Source of the DNA: Isoetes taiwanensis | Lineage: Eukaryota; Streptophyta; Lycopodiopsida; Isoetales; Isoetaceae | Direction of reading: 5' to 3' | Assembly (NCBI GenBank): GCA_021234155.1 | Contig: JAJEKV010000020.1 | Span: forward strand, 5,196,563 to 5,260,562 | Length of the DNA stretch: 64,000 nucleotides | In this document: piece after piece, positions 46,773 through 58,512 of the stretch | Position numbering within the stretch: the first letter of the stretch is position 1 | Layout of the letters: each line of letters begins with the position of its first letter | Made by a program: the position numbers and the translations under genes | The notes under the pieces: generated by a model | Databases searched by the model: none | What the model was told of the DNA's origin: nothing | The model's input: only the letters and a program-made list of their open reading frames with translations

Positions 46773-46799
46773 TGTGGACCCAGAATTGGGGTTGTTGTG
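46773..46799 (-). repeat. Right terminal inverted repeat, 27 bp
   Basis: TGTGGACCCAGAATTGGGG then TTGTTGTG, the inverse of 22,945-22,971 with one mismatch. It is followed by the ATC duplication at 46,800-46,802. Confidence 0.9.
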
Positions 46800-47625
46800 A
46801 TCATCTACTTTCAGAAAGTGTCAATATGAACGATGCTCGCCTCCCCAACTTGGCTTACACCGTAGCAATGGGGGCGCAGTGCCTTAAGGCCTGCTGAAGG
46901 GAAAGGAGAGCTCAGCGGCTGGCCAGGTGGAATGTGCAAGAGCACAGGTATATACAAGTGCAAATAAGCGCAGATCGTCATAGCTTGAGGTAGTACCTTG
47001 ACTCTTGCTTCCTTAACAAGCTTTGGGATGCTAACACCCTTGAACAGGTCAAGATAGCACATTATCAACACTATATAGGTGCCGCAACACTACCTGCATA
47101 CCCATCTGCCTATGAAGAAGCGCATACTAATTGCCTCGATTCGCACATGCGCATATCTCTCCTAATCGAGATAAGCAGATAGATTGGGGAGCCAGGTCAG
47201 GATAGGGTTTGTTAGTGCTGTCGAGTGGGAGCCATTGAAGATGAATGCCACACTCTACAGAGTTGTCCAGCATATGAACAAACCCAGACACGTTACGCTG
47301 AGTTGGTCAGGCCTGACTGGTCGCTGCATGTGCTATTGAACATGGCTTCGGTACAGATGTTAGGATCATGTCTTTAGGAGGTCATAGATATGACGGCTCT
47401 GCTATGTTCTCAGACACATACCTGACATGTACATATGTTTCATGATGCATATTTATATACTTGTACAATTTGTACACTTTGTCAGCATCTTTATTACTGC
47501 CACAGTTGATCCCTCGTGGGTTTTTTTTTTTTAAATCCAGATAGTAATAAATCTGTTGCGCTCCTTTATTGGGTCCCATGGCTGGTTGGTCTTCGTGAAC
47601 GATAAAACGAATTCAATTCAATTTA
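46800..47625 (+). pseudogene. LINE ORF2 3' part and tail (continues from 22,944)
   Basis: The frame resumes with IYFQKV, then after one frame change NMNDARLPNLAYTVAMGAQC. Near 47,070-47,300 it gives YPSAYEEAHTNCL and AIEDECHTLQSCPAYEQ, the terminal cysteine region also seen at 7,935. A 3' UTR hairpin (about 47,490-47,550) and an AATTCAATT-rich tail end it near 47,625. It is the continuation of the LINE interrupted at 22,944. Confidence 0.8.
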
Positions 47626-47834
47626 TTTATTACTCATTATTCCTTAGATGTGCACATTTCTCCCTCCTCGTGCTTCGGTATGGTAGTCCTTTGGGTTAGC
47701 AATTAGGAGATCTTTATGTTCAAGTCTATATCCCTATGTGATGTTGCCATGTGGTATGATATAAAAAATGCTATCTATCTATTTGTTTATCTGTCTGTCT
47801 ATCTATCACTCTACCTGTCTATTTACACCACTTA
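47626..47834. repeat. AT-rich spacer with (TCTA/TCTG)n microsatellite
   Basis: CTATCTATCTATTTG...TGTCTGTCTATCTATC at about 47,773-47,825. No gene. Confidence 0.7.
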
Positions 47835-48262
47835 AGTTATCCCCAATCTTCTTCAAGCTGCCTTGACACGATGCTCTAAAATGAAAGCACAGTTAGTGGG
47901 CAAAATCCATTGCTTGACAATACGCACTTGCCAATCCTCAACATCTGACACACAATGTACATAAGAGAGGTAGACAACTGCTTTCTCCCATGGTACTTCA
48001 CGAAGTAGTGCACCCTATGCAACAGGGGCGATGGTCTCCTTGCTTATAAATTGACCAAGGTGCCAAACATCTTCAAAGGGACTAACTGCGAGACTAACGT
48101 CAAGCAGTCCGTTTCCCTCATCCTCATCACCCAATTTCCCCTTCCCCTTAGTTTTACCTTTTGTAGTTTTTACAACAAAGACACGATCTATATAAAAAAG
48201 GTTGCCTTAGGAGGGACCCTCTGTTTCTTTGATCTAGCAGCCTTTTTCACAATCTTATCTTA
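47835..48262 (-). pseudogene. Replitron-like HUH protein fragment with internal deletion
   Basis: On the minus strand a Lys/Gly-rich block (GKTKGKGKLGDEDEGN) leads into LLDVSLAVSPFEDVWHLGQF. This aligns with DVSVTVSIGGADVWDAV just before the HUH domain of the copy at 58,623. The next recognisable block is YHGRKQLSTSLMYIVCQMLR, aligning with YHGRRQLTASLIQTVCSMLR, then QWILPTNCAFILEHRV in another frame. The whole HUH and YxxK region between is missing. This is a deleted, frameshifted relative of the two larger copies. Confidence 0.65.
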
Positions 48263-49068
48263 AGAAGGAATGCTGCTGCAATGCCCACAACACACACAAA
48301 AACAACAAAACTAACCACACAACTTCCAGACGATGCCCACAGATAATTGTCCGCTTTCCTTCAACACAAGTGTGCTCAAGTTTAACCAGGAAACTAATTT
48401 GGAGCCCGCATAAAACGGGTAGAAGAACTCCATCGCCATAGCCATTTCCCTATCCTTTGCGCCATCGTCTCCGCGCGCCCCAATTCTCCACTGCCACAAA
48501 ATTCGACAACAAACAGAAACAAATTCAAACCCCACACCATGCAAATAACAAAACCCATTTACCGACAACAACAATATATGCCCTCATCATACATACGAAT
48601 CCCTCCCTAACCATCCGAAGTTACCATATCTAATATCTGACCCTTTCTACAATTGCCGAAGATAATTTTGTTGAAATTAGGCCTAATCAGTGTTGGGCAA
48701 ACTTTTTTGTTCCCATCTGAAAATTTTCTAGGGTTACTTTGACCAGTCAGATATCTTGTGTTTAGAACCAGAAATTTCTATTGCCTTAATAGAAAATCAC
48801 AAGAAAACTTGCCGTAAAAATTCTTACAATACACTAACTTGACCGGAAAATTTTCAATTCCAACCGGTTGGTTTATAGTGTTCCCCGGAATTTGCCGAAC
48901 ACTGGGCAATAGTGGTATAAGACTTATATGATTTTAAAATAGTGTAATTTCCACAAAAAGTCATTTTACGCCTTCAAATTCATCTATGTTTTTTCATCGT
49001 TTAAATTCAAAAACGATGAGCAAGATCAAGTAAATTAAATTAAATTTACACGTTTTCAAAAAGAAAGC
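48263..49068. other. Intergenic region upstream of the ATXR4-like gene
   Basis: Presumed promoter of the gene starting at 49,069. A minus-strand frame (48,311-48,574) containing MEFFYPFYAGSKLVSWLN lies in GC-richer sequence (48,410-48,500) and could be a first exon of a divergent gene, but I recognise nothing in it. 48,650-49,000 is AT-rich with no clear TATA box. Confidence 0.4.
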
Positions 49069-52000
49069 ATGGCGCCTGCGACCAAGATACATTCCTTCTT
49101 CCGTCGCCTTGCATGCTATAGCACGAAACAACCTAGCCAAAAACAATCTGGTGACCTGTTACGCCTATATTTATATTTGTTTGTTGCCATGTATCATTAT
49201 TTGGAAGACTGAGAATATGGGAGTAGCTAATGTTTAGGGGCACCTGTTCGAGTTGGTTTTGCTGATAATGCCGGACGAGGTGTATTTGCAACACGCTACA
49301 TTGAAGCAGGGGACATAATTCATACAGCAGAACCTGTTGTTGCCCATCCAACTTTGAATAACCTGAATAAGGTTTGTCCGTTTAGGCGAACACTTAAAAG
49401 CGCTGATTTAGCCAACAATTAATTTGGTTTGAAAGAAAAATTTATATATTAAGTTGGAAGAGACGTGATTGTGCAAGTTTTCGAGCAAATCTTCTGATAA
49501 ATAATGCTCTAATTGCCTTTTTTTTTTTCCATGATAAAGGACTTTAATACTTAGGGTGCATAATAGATTATCACCAGCTTGCAGGTCCTAGTTCATGAGA
49601 TAAGTTCTACTTTGTTTGCTTCTTTAATGCCCATCACTACACTTGAATCAGTATTTAGTTATCCTGCATTTAGCTTTTGTGTCTCTCAATGCCTATACTA
49701 AGGTTTGTTCGTGTAGATACACTAATATTTACTTTGCTTATTAGATTGGTGTGTGGTTACAGGTGTGCCAATTTTGCTTAAAGAAACTCAAGAAAGGTGA
49801 AACTGTTTGCTGCTCAACATTTTGCCGAGACTCATTTAAGGTTAGTTTACAGATCCTTTTCTAACACCGCATCTTATAAAACCTTTCCGTGCTAACCATG
49901 ATTGGAAGAGGCTTCTGTCGTCCACGGTTAAACATGTCAACCAATATACAGACTTCATTTGTTGCATATGTAGATAATAATTTTCATTATATTGATAATT
50001 TTTCGTTACGACCACCTCTGATGGACATCTAGCATTGACATCTCTCCATGGACAGCACTGATCAGAAGTTTTGTGTGCCCTATTTCTTTATATATGGCAT
50101 CAATACAAGATTTACTATAGTAAACATGGCGCAACATTGATTAATGTTGTTAATAAGAACCATGGTAGCTCAATCCTTATCATCTTGTTTCTTCCTTCGT
50201 CCTTGTCTAAATTGAGAGGTACAAATAAAGTTTGGAAACTAAAGAGAGCTGTATATGGGCTTAAGCAGTCACCCAGAGAGTGATACAAATGTATGGACTC
50301 TTATCTAATAGAACAGGGATTAAACAAACTCAGGAATGATGGGAATATCTACAAGTTTAAAGCTGGAGATGAATGGTGTATTATTGCACTTTATGTTGAT
50401 GACAACATCATGATAGCCAAGGGAAATAATTGTCCGCAACATTGCAAAGATGTTCTAAACATGAGATTCAAGATGTCAGATCTTGGAGAACTTAAAAATT
50501 TTTTAGGTATTGAAGTGGAGAGAAATCGAGCCAACAAAACTATGACTCTTATCAGAAAGGACAGATCGAGGGCATGCTGCAGAAGTTCAAAATGGAATAT
50601 TGTAACACATGTAAAACACCTGCAGTTCCAGGTTGCAAAATTTCTAAACAGATGTGTCTAAGAAATGACATTGAAAGAACTGAAATGAATAAGACTCCAT
50701 ACAGATCACTGATAGGATGCTTATCCTATGTAGCTAACTGTACTAGGCCTGATATATCTCACATTGTAAACCTATTGAGCAGATACAATCATGACCCTGG
50801 AAGGGAACACTGGATTGCAGCCAAAAGAGTGCTCAGATATCTCAAGGGAACAATGAATGTAGGGGTAACTTTTTGTACAGAAGATTTGATATTGAAATCA
50901 TACTGTGATGCAGATTGGGGAGGTGACCTAGACACACGGTGAACAACGAATTCAGGTGTGTGAATCTGTAGCTATGTAAGTTCGATTCAGGATCAGCACC
51001 AGATCTGGAAGAACAGAATTTCGCGAGGTCAAGAAGTTGGAACTAGAGATTTGCAGATAAAAAAAAAACTAAATCAGCCCTTAATTTGTGTTTCTAGCTG
51101 TCTCTGAATTACTTTGTTCTCTTCATGTCTAGTTAAGGTCGAAAATGACCTCCATATAACATGAGAAAACTGACGCAGCGAGGTTATTTGAAAGAGATCA
51201 ACTAAGGGTGACTAGGGGAGGTGAGAGTCGATAGCAAAAATATTCTAGGGTTGTGAAGCTCTTTTAAGCACCAACGGAAAGATCCGAGATTGATAAATAT
51301 GTAATCTTAACGGTTGTTGTATTTTGTTTTATGCATCTGCTGTATGTGCCAATCAAAATAACCTTGGAAACACTGAAACCTTCATTAAGAGGGGATGGGG
51401 TGTAATTGTGCATTTTAGTGGCACATGCGAAAATTCCATTGTTTCCCTTACACAATGCAAAGCTCATGATCTAATTTTCTGTGTAGGCTGCAGCTTCTGT
51501 GGAACAGATGGCAGATTGGTCAAATCTTTATCATTATTGCAGGTGCTTTTGTAATATTCTTTGACATTTGAAGAGAAATTAAGAAACCAAAAGAAAAGAG
51601 TCATTTCTGCGTGTTCTGTTCCTTGAAGATTTTGGCGGTCATCTGTGCTAATTATTATTAAATGCTTATAGTCTGAAGTAGTCTTAGTTCGAAGGTTTCT
51701 TAAATGTGAAATGTTACTCATGGAACTGGAACATGGTTAATGACAGGGAGCATGATGTCAAGTTTCCTTTATTAGCAAAACGGCTTGCCTGCAGAGTTGC
51801 TTCAAATGAGTTGGTAGCTGATGTCCTTGATGTCTTGTGTGCTGCAAACTTATCTGACATACCACATGCTGTAGGTCCTGACCATATTTTGTTTTAGATT
51901 ACCATTTGAACTTCAAACTAGTTTGTTCCATTTAAAAAATGTATACATTTTACACATGTCACATTGTGTAGATATTAACTTGCTTCCAACTGTACACAAA

Positions 52001-52814
52001 TTTTTTCAGATGACCATTATCTGAAGTTATGGCTCTGTATTCTATGTTGTTATATTTGCTGGTTATGGGTTTTGATTTATTTGTTATACCTTCTGCGGTA
52101 ATAGTGGATGGAGGAAAGAGGCATCATCAAGCATACACTTCTAGATAGTGGAGTGCAGGAGAAGCAGTTGAGTTGTATCCTTTGCATCTTTTATCTAGAA
52201 CTTAGTAGAACTTTCTTTGTAGCCTCCTTGATGCTTATCAGTTTTAACCAATCAGTGGTATGCGGATGTCATGGCTCGAATACACATAAACGCTTTTCGT
52301 GTTGAGATGGTGGATAAAGATTATGGTGATCTTGCAATAGCAGCTATAAATTCAATTACAGGAGACAATATCATTGGATCTGCAGTTTATATACTTCCTT
52401 CTATGTATAACCATGATTGTGGTAAGTGGTTTTTTTCTGGATATCCATGCTTTTCTGTATGCTAAACTTTCAAATACCTTCCTTCCAGATCCAAATGTCA
52501 ACATTCAATGGTTTGATGATGCAACAGCGAAAATGATTGCTCTTCGTGCCATTCAAGCAGGTTTGTGAGCTTTGTCGCCATTTCTTTATTGAATAACATC
52601 TACGTAATGAATGGAACAAAAGGAAGAGGCAGCAACAAGCATGGCAAAGGTTTATGGACTTAACAAATAAGCTTCCTACATTTTTGTTATGCCAGATGAA
52701 GAGCTTCGGATAACTTACATAGATGCCAGCATGGCAGCTCATGTTCGAAGGAAAATATTGGAGGATGCATATGGCTTTGTTTGTCAATGCCCCCGCTGCA
52801 CAGCTGGCGAATAA
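49069..52814 (+). CDS. ATXR4: SET-domain protein, ATXR4/SDG38-like, nine exons
   Basis: Exons: 49,069-49,150; 49,238-49,371; 49,763-49,840; 51,487-51,542; 51,747-51,870; 52,105-52,174; 52,256-52,421; 52,489-52,560; 52,696-52,814. The product has a basic, hydroxyl-rich start (MAPATKIHSFFRRLACYS) that suits a mitochondrial or plastid presequence. The split SET domain follows: GFADNAGRGVFATRYIEAGD, a CxxC-CC-C zinc cluster (VCQFCLKKL...VCCSTFC), the SET-I insert, then YNHDCDPNVN, EELRITYIDAS and post-SET CQCPRC. The total is about 265-270 residues, short for SMYD proteins but close to ATXR4. The role is lysine methylation, with substrate unknown here. Introns are GT-AG except that exon 6 ends at a U12-like donor (GTATCCTTT) with a one-base frame mismatch to exon 7. 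Intron 3 holds a Copia relic. Confidence 0.8.
50200..50943 (+). pseudogene. Copia RT-RNase H fragment in intron 3 of the ATXR4-like gene
   Basis: KLKRAVYGLKQSPRE is followed by a stop (expected Trp), then LYVDDNIMIAKG (YVDD catalytic box), MSDLGELKNFLGIEV, a frame change near 50,565, and YRSLIGCLSYVANCTRPDIS. The fragment ends with SYCDADWGGD, the start of RNase H. It lies in the sense direction of the host gene. LTRs were not recognised on either side. Confidence 0.85.
52175..52255 (+). other. Candidate U12-type intron in the ATXR4-like gene
   Basis: The donor is GTATCCTTTG, identical to the U12 consensus RTATCCTTT. A TTTTAAC branch-like motif lies at 52,242-52,248, just upstream of the CAG at 52,253-52,255. 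U2 introns elsewhere in the gene have ordinary donors such as GTAAGT. As read, the join shifts the frame by one base, so either an unusual acceptor, a sequence error or a real mutation is present. Confidence 0.5.
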
Positions 52815-53568
52815 ACAATTTTCTGATTATATGATTCAATGGCAAATTTTTCATCCTCAAAATCCTCAGCTGCCAAGGGACATTGAGACTGTCAACCTTC
52901 AATGAAGCAGTACTTGGGACCTCTTGTTCATTGGGAAGCTCAAAATGCAAGGCAAATGCAACTTAAGAATGCACAATGCCAAGTCGTGCACAAAAGGTGC
53001 TCGGAGAAGTTCTGGAAGCATGAAATGTATTGCTAACGTCAGATGACGATTTCTGATCATCACAAAAGTAAGACATCTTAGAAGTGTATGGTTTTCATCT
53101 TCAAGGACCTATAGCTAGTTTTCATCTTCAAGGACCTGTAGCTGTAGATGGCAACATTCATATAATCTCATCTCTCGTGACAATTGCGGCCGATCCCACG
53201 CACTTGTCTCAATTCATAGCCGATGGAATCTCGTAACAATTGATGCAAAGAGCTAAAAGCTTCTTCTTGGACAAAGGAGCAAATAAATAAGCTTGTGATT
53301 CATGCGCCAAAGTGGGGTTTATATGTGCACGTTAATGACTAGTTTTAATTTGGGTCAAGGCATGTGCATCCTATATCTTTTGGAAAAAACGACTATCTAG
53401 ATATTGTTCAAAAAGCTTGGCCAGCACTTATGAACGCCATGCATTGATCATGTTGCATGGGCCATTAGGATTTGCACTAAAATGCTCCTTCCAACGTCTT
53501 CTTGAATGCTAAGGAGGTGCAGCTATGGCAAGTGCTAGAGGAGAACTATAAGATTTAAGAAATTCAAA
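52815..53568. other. 3' flank of the ATXR4-like gene
   Basis: Contains a 25-bp direct repeat (TTTTCATCTTCAAGGACCT) at about 53,091 and 53,119. Beyond 53,290 the sequence may belong to the 5' part of the decayed HUH element that follows, but I could not align it. Confidence 0.4.
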
Positions 53569-55348
53569 GTGCCTTCTAAGGCTGATGTTTCTAGTATAGG
53601 TGATGTTTTTGCTTTGGAAAACAAAAATTGTAAGGGGAAAGGGAAAGTGAGTTGCGGAGAAAGAGGGCTTTTGGATGTCAGCAGAACTCTCGGTTTTGAT
53701 GGCATTGACGTGCCAATGCAGATGTATGAAACCTTACTAGAATTTGTAAGCAATGAGGTAGTTGTCGGGGTTGTTGCTCTTGAGAGAGGTACAGAGATGG
53801 ACGACTAGCATTGCCAAAGGGTCGTTCAATGATGTTGAAGGCGCCTAGAGCTGTTTAATACTGCAGTGAGGAAGTATTTTGGCGCGGTCGCACAGAAGCC
53901 AACATAAGTTTTATTGTTTTATAAGGCTCCCAAAAATACTCGGATGCATGGGTTTAGTGAGCGTGGTACTCGGATGCATTGTTCAAGGGGTTTAGTGAGC
54001 GTGGAAGAGTATGGAAAGGTGCACTTTAAAGACAATATAAGAAGCAAGTTGAAATGGGATGTACTTGTTATATAGAGCAGGTAATTTTAAGAGTGTGGTG
54101 GTGCTAGATAATAAGAATTTGTTGTATAGGTCTCACCATTGAATTACCACAGGAAGTATTTGCTTCTCTTATATGCTTAGGACTGGAAAGTTTCTCCTCT
54201 CTAGCCAGTGGATTTTGCCAATGAAAAAAAAGGGGAGTGAAATTTCGCCCCCCCAGACTAGCTTCTTGCATCAGTCGATCTCCAGTCGACTTCTTGCCGC
54301 GCAATCGTATGTTCGCATTTCCCTGCTAAGCGGCGCTCTCCCAGGTTAAGCGGTGCCGCCAGCGTAGACTCTGTTGGAAAGAAAAAACCGGGGGCAAATT
54401 TCACGCCTCGTTTTTTTGGTGAAAGAATTTTTGCCGGTCAAAAATTTCAGTTTGAAATTTTCTGGCGGCCGCCAGTTGACCTGCTGCTGCAAAATTTCAA
54501 ATCAACATTTTTGCCCGGCGACCTTCGCGGCGCCGTCAGGTCAGCTGGCGGCCGCCAGAAAATTTGAAACCGAAATTTTCTCCCGGCAAAAATTTCTTCT
54601 TCCTAAATATGCATTCATTTCAGAGCATCGTCAAGATAGCATGCAGAATAACTTTGAATCCCGGGCATGCTATGCCAAGTGATATCAGGTGTGTGATATT
54701 TAGCCTTTCAATTGAGATACAACCTATGGAACAGATTGGGAAGGCTAGGAAGAGATGCTATATGACCAGGCTTGTAGTCCTGGTGATGAAGATGAGGGCT
54801 TTGTAGACATTGATGAAACATGGTATAAACCTGACATGTATCCACCATAGGATTGAATGCCTTTTCGTTTGTGTTTCTTGATTGTGATTGTTGTCTTGCC
54901 CTTGTAGCCATGCTCTAACTTCTTACATCTATGTGTTTTCGGAGCATTGCATATGAAGATGCATATGGAGAATGATTCTTAGGAGCAAATGACACCACCT
55001 CCTTGAGAGAGGCCCACTGAACTACCATTACCTGATATACCTTCTGTAACTAACCTCATTGTAAATGTGTTTCTGAGTCCTCCTCTTGTATTTGCAGAGG
55101 ATGAGAGGGTACATGTGGTTTATGAACTCTTGACTAGCATGGTTAATAGAGCCGAGATGGTGGCTGGATCTGGATCTGTTAGATTGTTGAGGGCACAATT
55201 GTGGTACTTGCTTAACCAATTAGAGGAAAGTAGTGATTTGTTGTCTCTGTGAGGGAGGGGCAAACTTCGAGGTGTCATTATGAATCTTACTCAAGCTTTG
55301 CTTCTACATGAGTTGAGGCACTTGGATCCTATGGGAAGGAGGTATGCA
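53569..55348 (+). pseudogene. Replitron-like HUH element protein, decayed
   Basis: Blocks align in order with the copy at 58,623-60,605. GVVALERGTEMDD is followed by a stop and HCQRVVQ, matching GIVSLERRSDLDHLHLQ, with the first HUH His lost. Then come PKNTRMHGF, EEYGKVHFKD, and (from 54,600) MHSFQSIVKIACRITLNPGH followed by IGKARKRC. The end (55,160-55,345) reads YLLNQLEESSDLL and MNLTQALLLHELRHLDPMGR. Between 54,110 and 54,590 lies unrelated sequence with GGCGGCCGCCAG repeats that looks like an insertion. Clearly not functional. Confidence 0.65.
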
Positions 55349-55713
55349 TAGGCTTTCAATATACGAACTAAATCTAAATCCATAGATGCACATCATTGTG
55401 TGTATGGGCATGTTTTTTTGGCATGGAAAACTGTAAAAAACATATAATATAAAAAGGGAAAATTTTTGTAATATGTGTTTGTGTGTTTCAGCATTTGTTG
55501 CATAGGACTAGCCCCTTGATGGCCCTTAGGGACTGTGCATTATGCCGGGTGAAGTATTCTAGTACTCATTGAAATGAAGGTACTGCAGTGAGAAGGGAAG
55601 ATTGAGTTAGTCATTCACTTATTGGAACATAGATTCTAATTAAGATTTTGAAACATACCCTAGGGCAAAATACAATGACTTTGGTGATCTTTCAATAAGG
55701 TGGGCAAATGTTG
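55349..55713. other. Spacer between HUH elements
   Basis: AT-rich, non-coding. Its last 19 bases belong to a 22-bp word (ATAAGGTGGGCAAATGTTG...) that recurs at 58,446-58,467 between the two head-to-head elements. Confidence 0.5.
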
Positions 55714-58430
55714 TTGCTCACTCCTTATTGCTCACTCTGGATCATCGGATCTAGAGATCATTCTATGAATATCCCAAATCAAGGGACCTGGAATTTCCAC
55801 GTCCCATCCATGTACAATTTGTTGCTCCCTATACATGTATTTATACAACTACATATACGTATGAAAGACAATTACAAACAGAGGAACATATTGTGGAAAT
55901 CCATGGAAATTACAGTACATTCACATCATCGAGAGAATGTGGACATCCACAATGCACATTTGAGAAACAATTGTCTCACCTAAAGACATTTCTAAGAATT
56001 AGACAGGACATGCACATCAAATTACATATCCAAACTGTAAGTGATACGTAAACAGCCATATTACAGTGACAATTGCATGACATGAACACATTGCTAGAAA
56101 CAAAATAACTGCTAGCAACACAACAGGACATCACAAGAGTAAAACAGGGGAACGAAATTACATATTGGAAGCCCAATTTATACATGAAAATGACCAAGTT
56201 TTACATTCATAGAAAGCAAAAGAGGCTTCACAAAGAAGCCCGAGAAAGAGACCTAATGGCCATGCAGACCATTATGGAAGATAGAAAATTGCTGTACATA
56301 AAACAACTATGACCTAAACATCACGACGATGCCAAAACAGATTCGGAGCGTCTCCCATGGCCACCTCAGGCCTGCATAGCACGAAAGTAAAGGCGGCCCA
56401 GACGCTCCAGCGTGTTATTGTGCCTTATGAAGAGAGCACGCATCAGATTGACGTAACCATGGAAGACTCTCCGTTGCTTTAAGGAGGCCTTCAGATCCTC
56501 CATGTCTAGACAATGCAAAGCCTCCTCCAAACGCTGAATGGTGTTGCACATAGCAGTTTTGCACTCTCTAATGCTCATCATCGTCTCCTTTGATACCAAA
56601 TCCATGTCCACATGAAGGTGAAAGCACTCAGACTTGTTCTCACCTGCAGCATGACCACATTTCTCCAGTTCTTCATCTGACTCAGTGTCTATATTTACAA
56701 ATGGGCTGAAAACAATGTCTCTATCTGCATCGGCCAAAGCAGTGCTAACTTCTTTCATCGTGCCTACATCAAAACGAAGAAATATGTACATGAGCAAAGC
56801 AAAGACACTGTAGCTTACTGGGCAGAGAACGACCAATCCTAGAAATTGAGAGGGATGTAAGATGGGCAGCCAGCTAAGGGTGTGCCTGCAGGGCCATCGT
56901 GATCTTCCTCCCTACCTTCATCGTTCTGATCACTCTCTTCATCGTCCTCGACAACTGCCTTAGCATCCCAGAATCTCCTTCTTGCCTTCCCAACCCTCTC
57001 CACTGGGACTATTCCAAGAGGAAGCCCATAGACCACACTCCTTACGTCACTATGAGTGGCATACTTGGGATTGAGAGTTAAGCGCCATGCGGTCTCCACA
57101 CGCTGCTGGGAGATAAAAGCAGTATTAGATGGAAGAACCCATGCACCGCTGAGCACAAATTTCTCCGTACGAAGCATGCCGCACACAGTCTGAATTAAAG
57201 ATGCAGTCAATCGCCTTCTCCCATGATAAAGTTGGAAGTGCCTGGCCTTTAAAAGCACGTTCCGTTTGTCAAGAGTAACGCAATTCTTAATGTCGCCAGC
57301 TCCATACAGCGCATGCAAGTCCTTCCCCCGTTCAATTTGGTCAGCAGTTACACCCTTCATGTGATGCCTATGATGCATCTTCCCCATGTCCTTTAGACAG
57401 TAGCCTAGCATCCCCTCATAACAGTACAGCTTGATGTCTCTGAGGGCCTTACACAGAATAACAGCACCAGCTGGTTTGTGTGTATTCCAACCCAAGTACC
57501 TCTTCAACCTGGCATTCACTGCCATAGGACTGGACAAAGCAATCCTGAATACGCACTGCAGATGAAGATGGTCCAAGTCTGATCCTCTCTCTACTCCGCA
57601 TCCAAGAACCCACACGCGCAGTTATACACAGCATCTCATACATCCACTCCCCCTATGCTAGCAGTCACACTAACATCCAGGGAAGAGGCTGTCCATGTGT
57701 GGAACTGACGATCTTGAAGGCTTTGCAATAACTCTTTTCCTCACTGCCAGACTCTTCTTACCAGCAAACACTTGTTTGCCAGCGCCCTTGTCTTCAAAAA
57801 ACAGGGACCTTCCTACTAAACTGGAGCAGAGAGGAAACATCTCCCTTATCCCTGTTATCAGCAGCCCTGTCTACGTTGGCAGGAACAGAACACCCTGGCA
57901 AATTCACAAACTGGAAGTCCTGGCTCGGTTGAACCCCTCCATCACAAGGCATGTTGCTTGGAGTCTCCTCAAAATTACATCGTCAGAGAGCCGGAATCCT
58001 TCCCACATACCTCTGCATGCTGCCACAGAACTGCTTTCTGGTGGCCTGCCCTCAGCATCCACGGACCCCTTAGACACACCCCTGGCTAGCCTGCGAAGAA
58101 ACATGATTGAATTCAGGGAGTACCTGTTGGAGAAGACGAAGTGGCCATCGCCAACATACCCTGCTGTCAAACTCTCATGCAGCCCATCCTTTATGCACAA
58201 CACAACGAAATCTGAGGGCCCTTTCTGGCAAGACACATGCCTACCAGCATCCCACATAACTGGACTTGGCATGTCAAACATCTCCTCGACCTGGCGCTAT
58301 CCTCATCCATTAAGCCCCTCTTCGCCGGATCATGGGCTGCTTTTTACGACCCGTTCAGCGTTCCTTCCTCGAGACCATGCCCATGTAAAAAAAAAAAATA
58401 CTAACCAGAGAAACCCTAACCCCTATATTT
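55714..58430 (-). mobile_element. Replitron-like HUH element, copy A (left arm of palindrome)
   Basis: It reads right to left: 5' end AACCAGAGAAACCC-type sequence near 58,400-58,430, gene 58,310-56,366, 3' end at 55,714. The 3' end carries a hairpin (55,735-55,756, 9-bp stem with one mismatch, 4-base loop) followed by TGCTCACTCC-type end sequence. It pairs with 58,513-60,910 along its full length, with 90 percent or so protein identity, so the copies are related but not recent duplicates. Confidence 0.8.
56366..58310 (-). pseudogene. HUH endonuclease (Rep-like) gene of copy A
   Basis: The start is at ATG 58,310 by comparison with copy B. The N-terminal domain includes MPSPVMWDAGRH and FSNRYSLNSIMFLRR. 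Then comes SDLDHLHLQCVFRIA, which carries the HUH box HLHLQ. The catalytic YxxK motif is GYCLKDMGKMHHRHH (about 57,365-57,410), followed by YHGRRRLTASLIQTVCGMLR, SNTAFISQQRVETAWRLTL and an acidic linker. A TAG at about 56,839 is CAG in copy B. The C-terminal block (56,366-56,836) ends RRVFHGYVNLMRALF. No Walker A or helicase motif is present. A 21-bp deletion before the HUH box removes residues matching CFSGIVS of copy B, and frames change near 57,615 and 57,900. Confidence 0.75.
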
Positions 58431-58512
58431 CGGCCCACCTTCGCCATAAGGTTGGCAAATGTTGTTGGGCATATGGTTTTGGCGACCTTAATCCCTATAT
58501 TTCGGCCCACCT
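58431..58512. other. Spacer of the head-to-head element pair
   Basis: 82 bp. CCCTATATTTCGGCCCACC occurs at both edges in direct orientation (about 58,420 and 58,493), and the middle contains the 22-bp word also found at the outer edge of copy A. TTCGCC...GGCGA can form a short hairpin. Confidence 0.7.

Larger units (their letters stand above)
22945..46799. mobile_element. Giant CACTA/EnSpm-like non-autonomous transposon, 23,855 bp
   Basis: The two ends are perfect inverted repeats over 27 bp except one base (position 16, A on the left, T on the right). The repeat starts CACAACAACCCCAAT and ends CTGGGTCCACA. A 3-bp ATC duplication flanks it, and its removal restores a LINE frame. Next to both ends lie arrays of short repeats built on ACTACANGTAGTTTTT-like motifs, like the subterminal repeats of CACTA elements. 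I see no CACTA transposase inside. Contents from the left are the subterminal array, a decayed spacer, a carboxylesterase fragment, a SOS1-type antiporter fragment, unassigned DNA, two minisatellites, then the right array. A Gypsy element at 34,826-45,850 is a later insertion. Without it and its 5-bp duplication the element is 12,825 bp. CACTA assignment is inference from TIR start, TSD size and subterminal repeats. Confidence 0.8.

Noticed and set aside
46740-46805. The TIR pair as two independent CACTA ends
   Set aside because: The same ATC flanks both, and the LINE frame is continuous across the two sites, so one element is the simpler reading.
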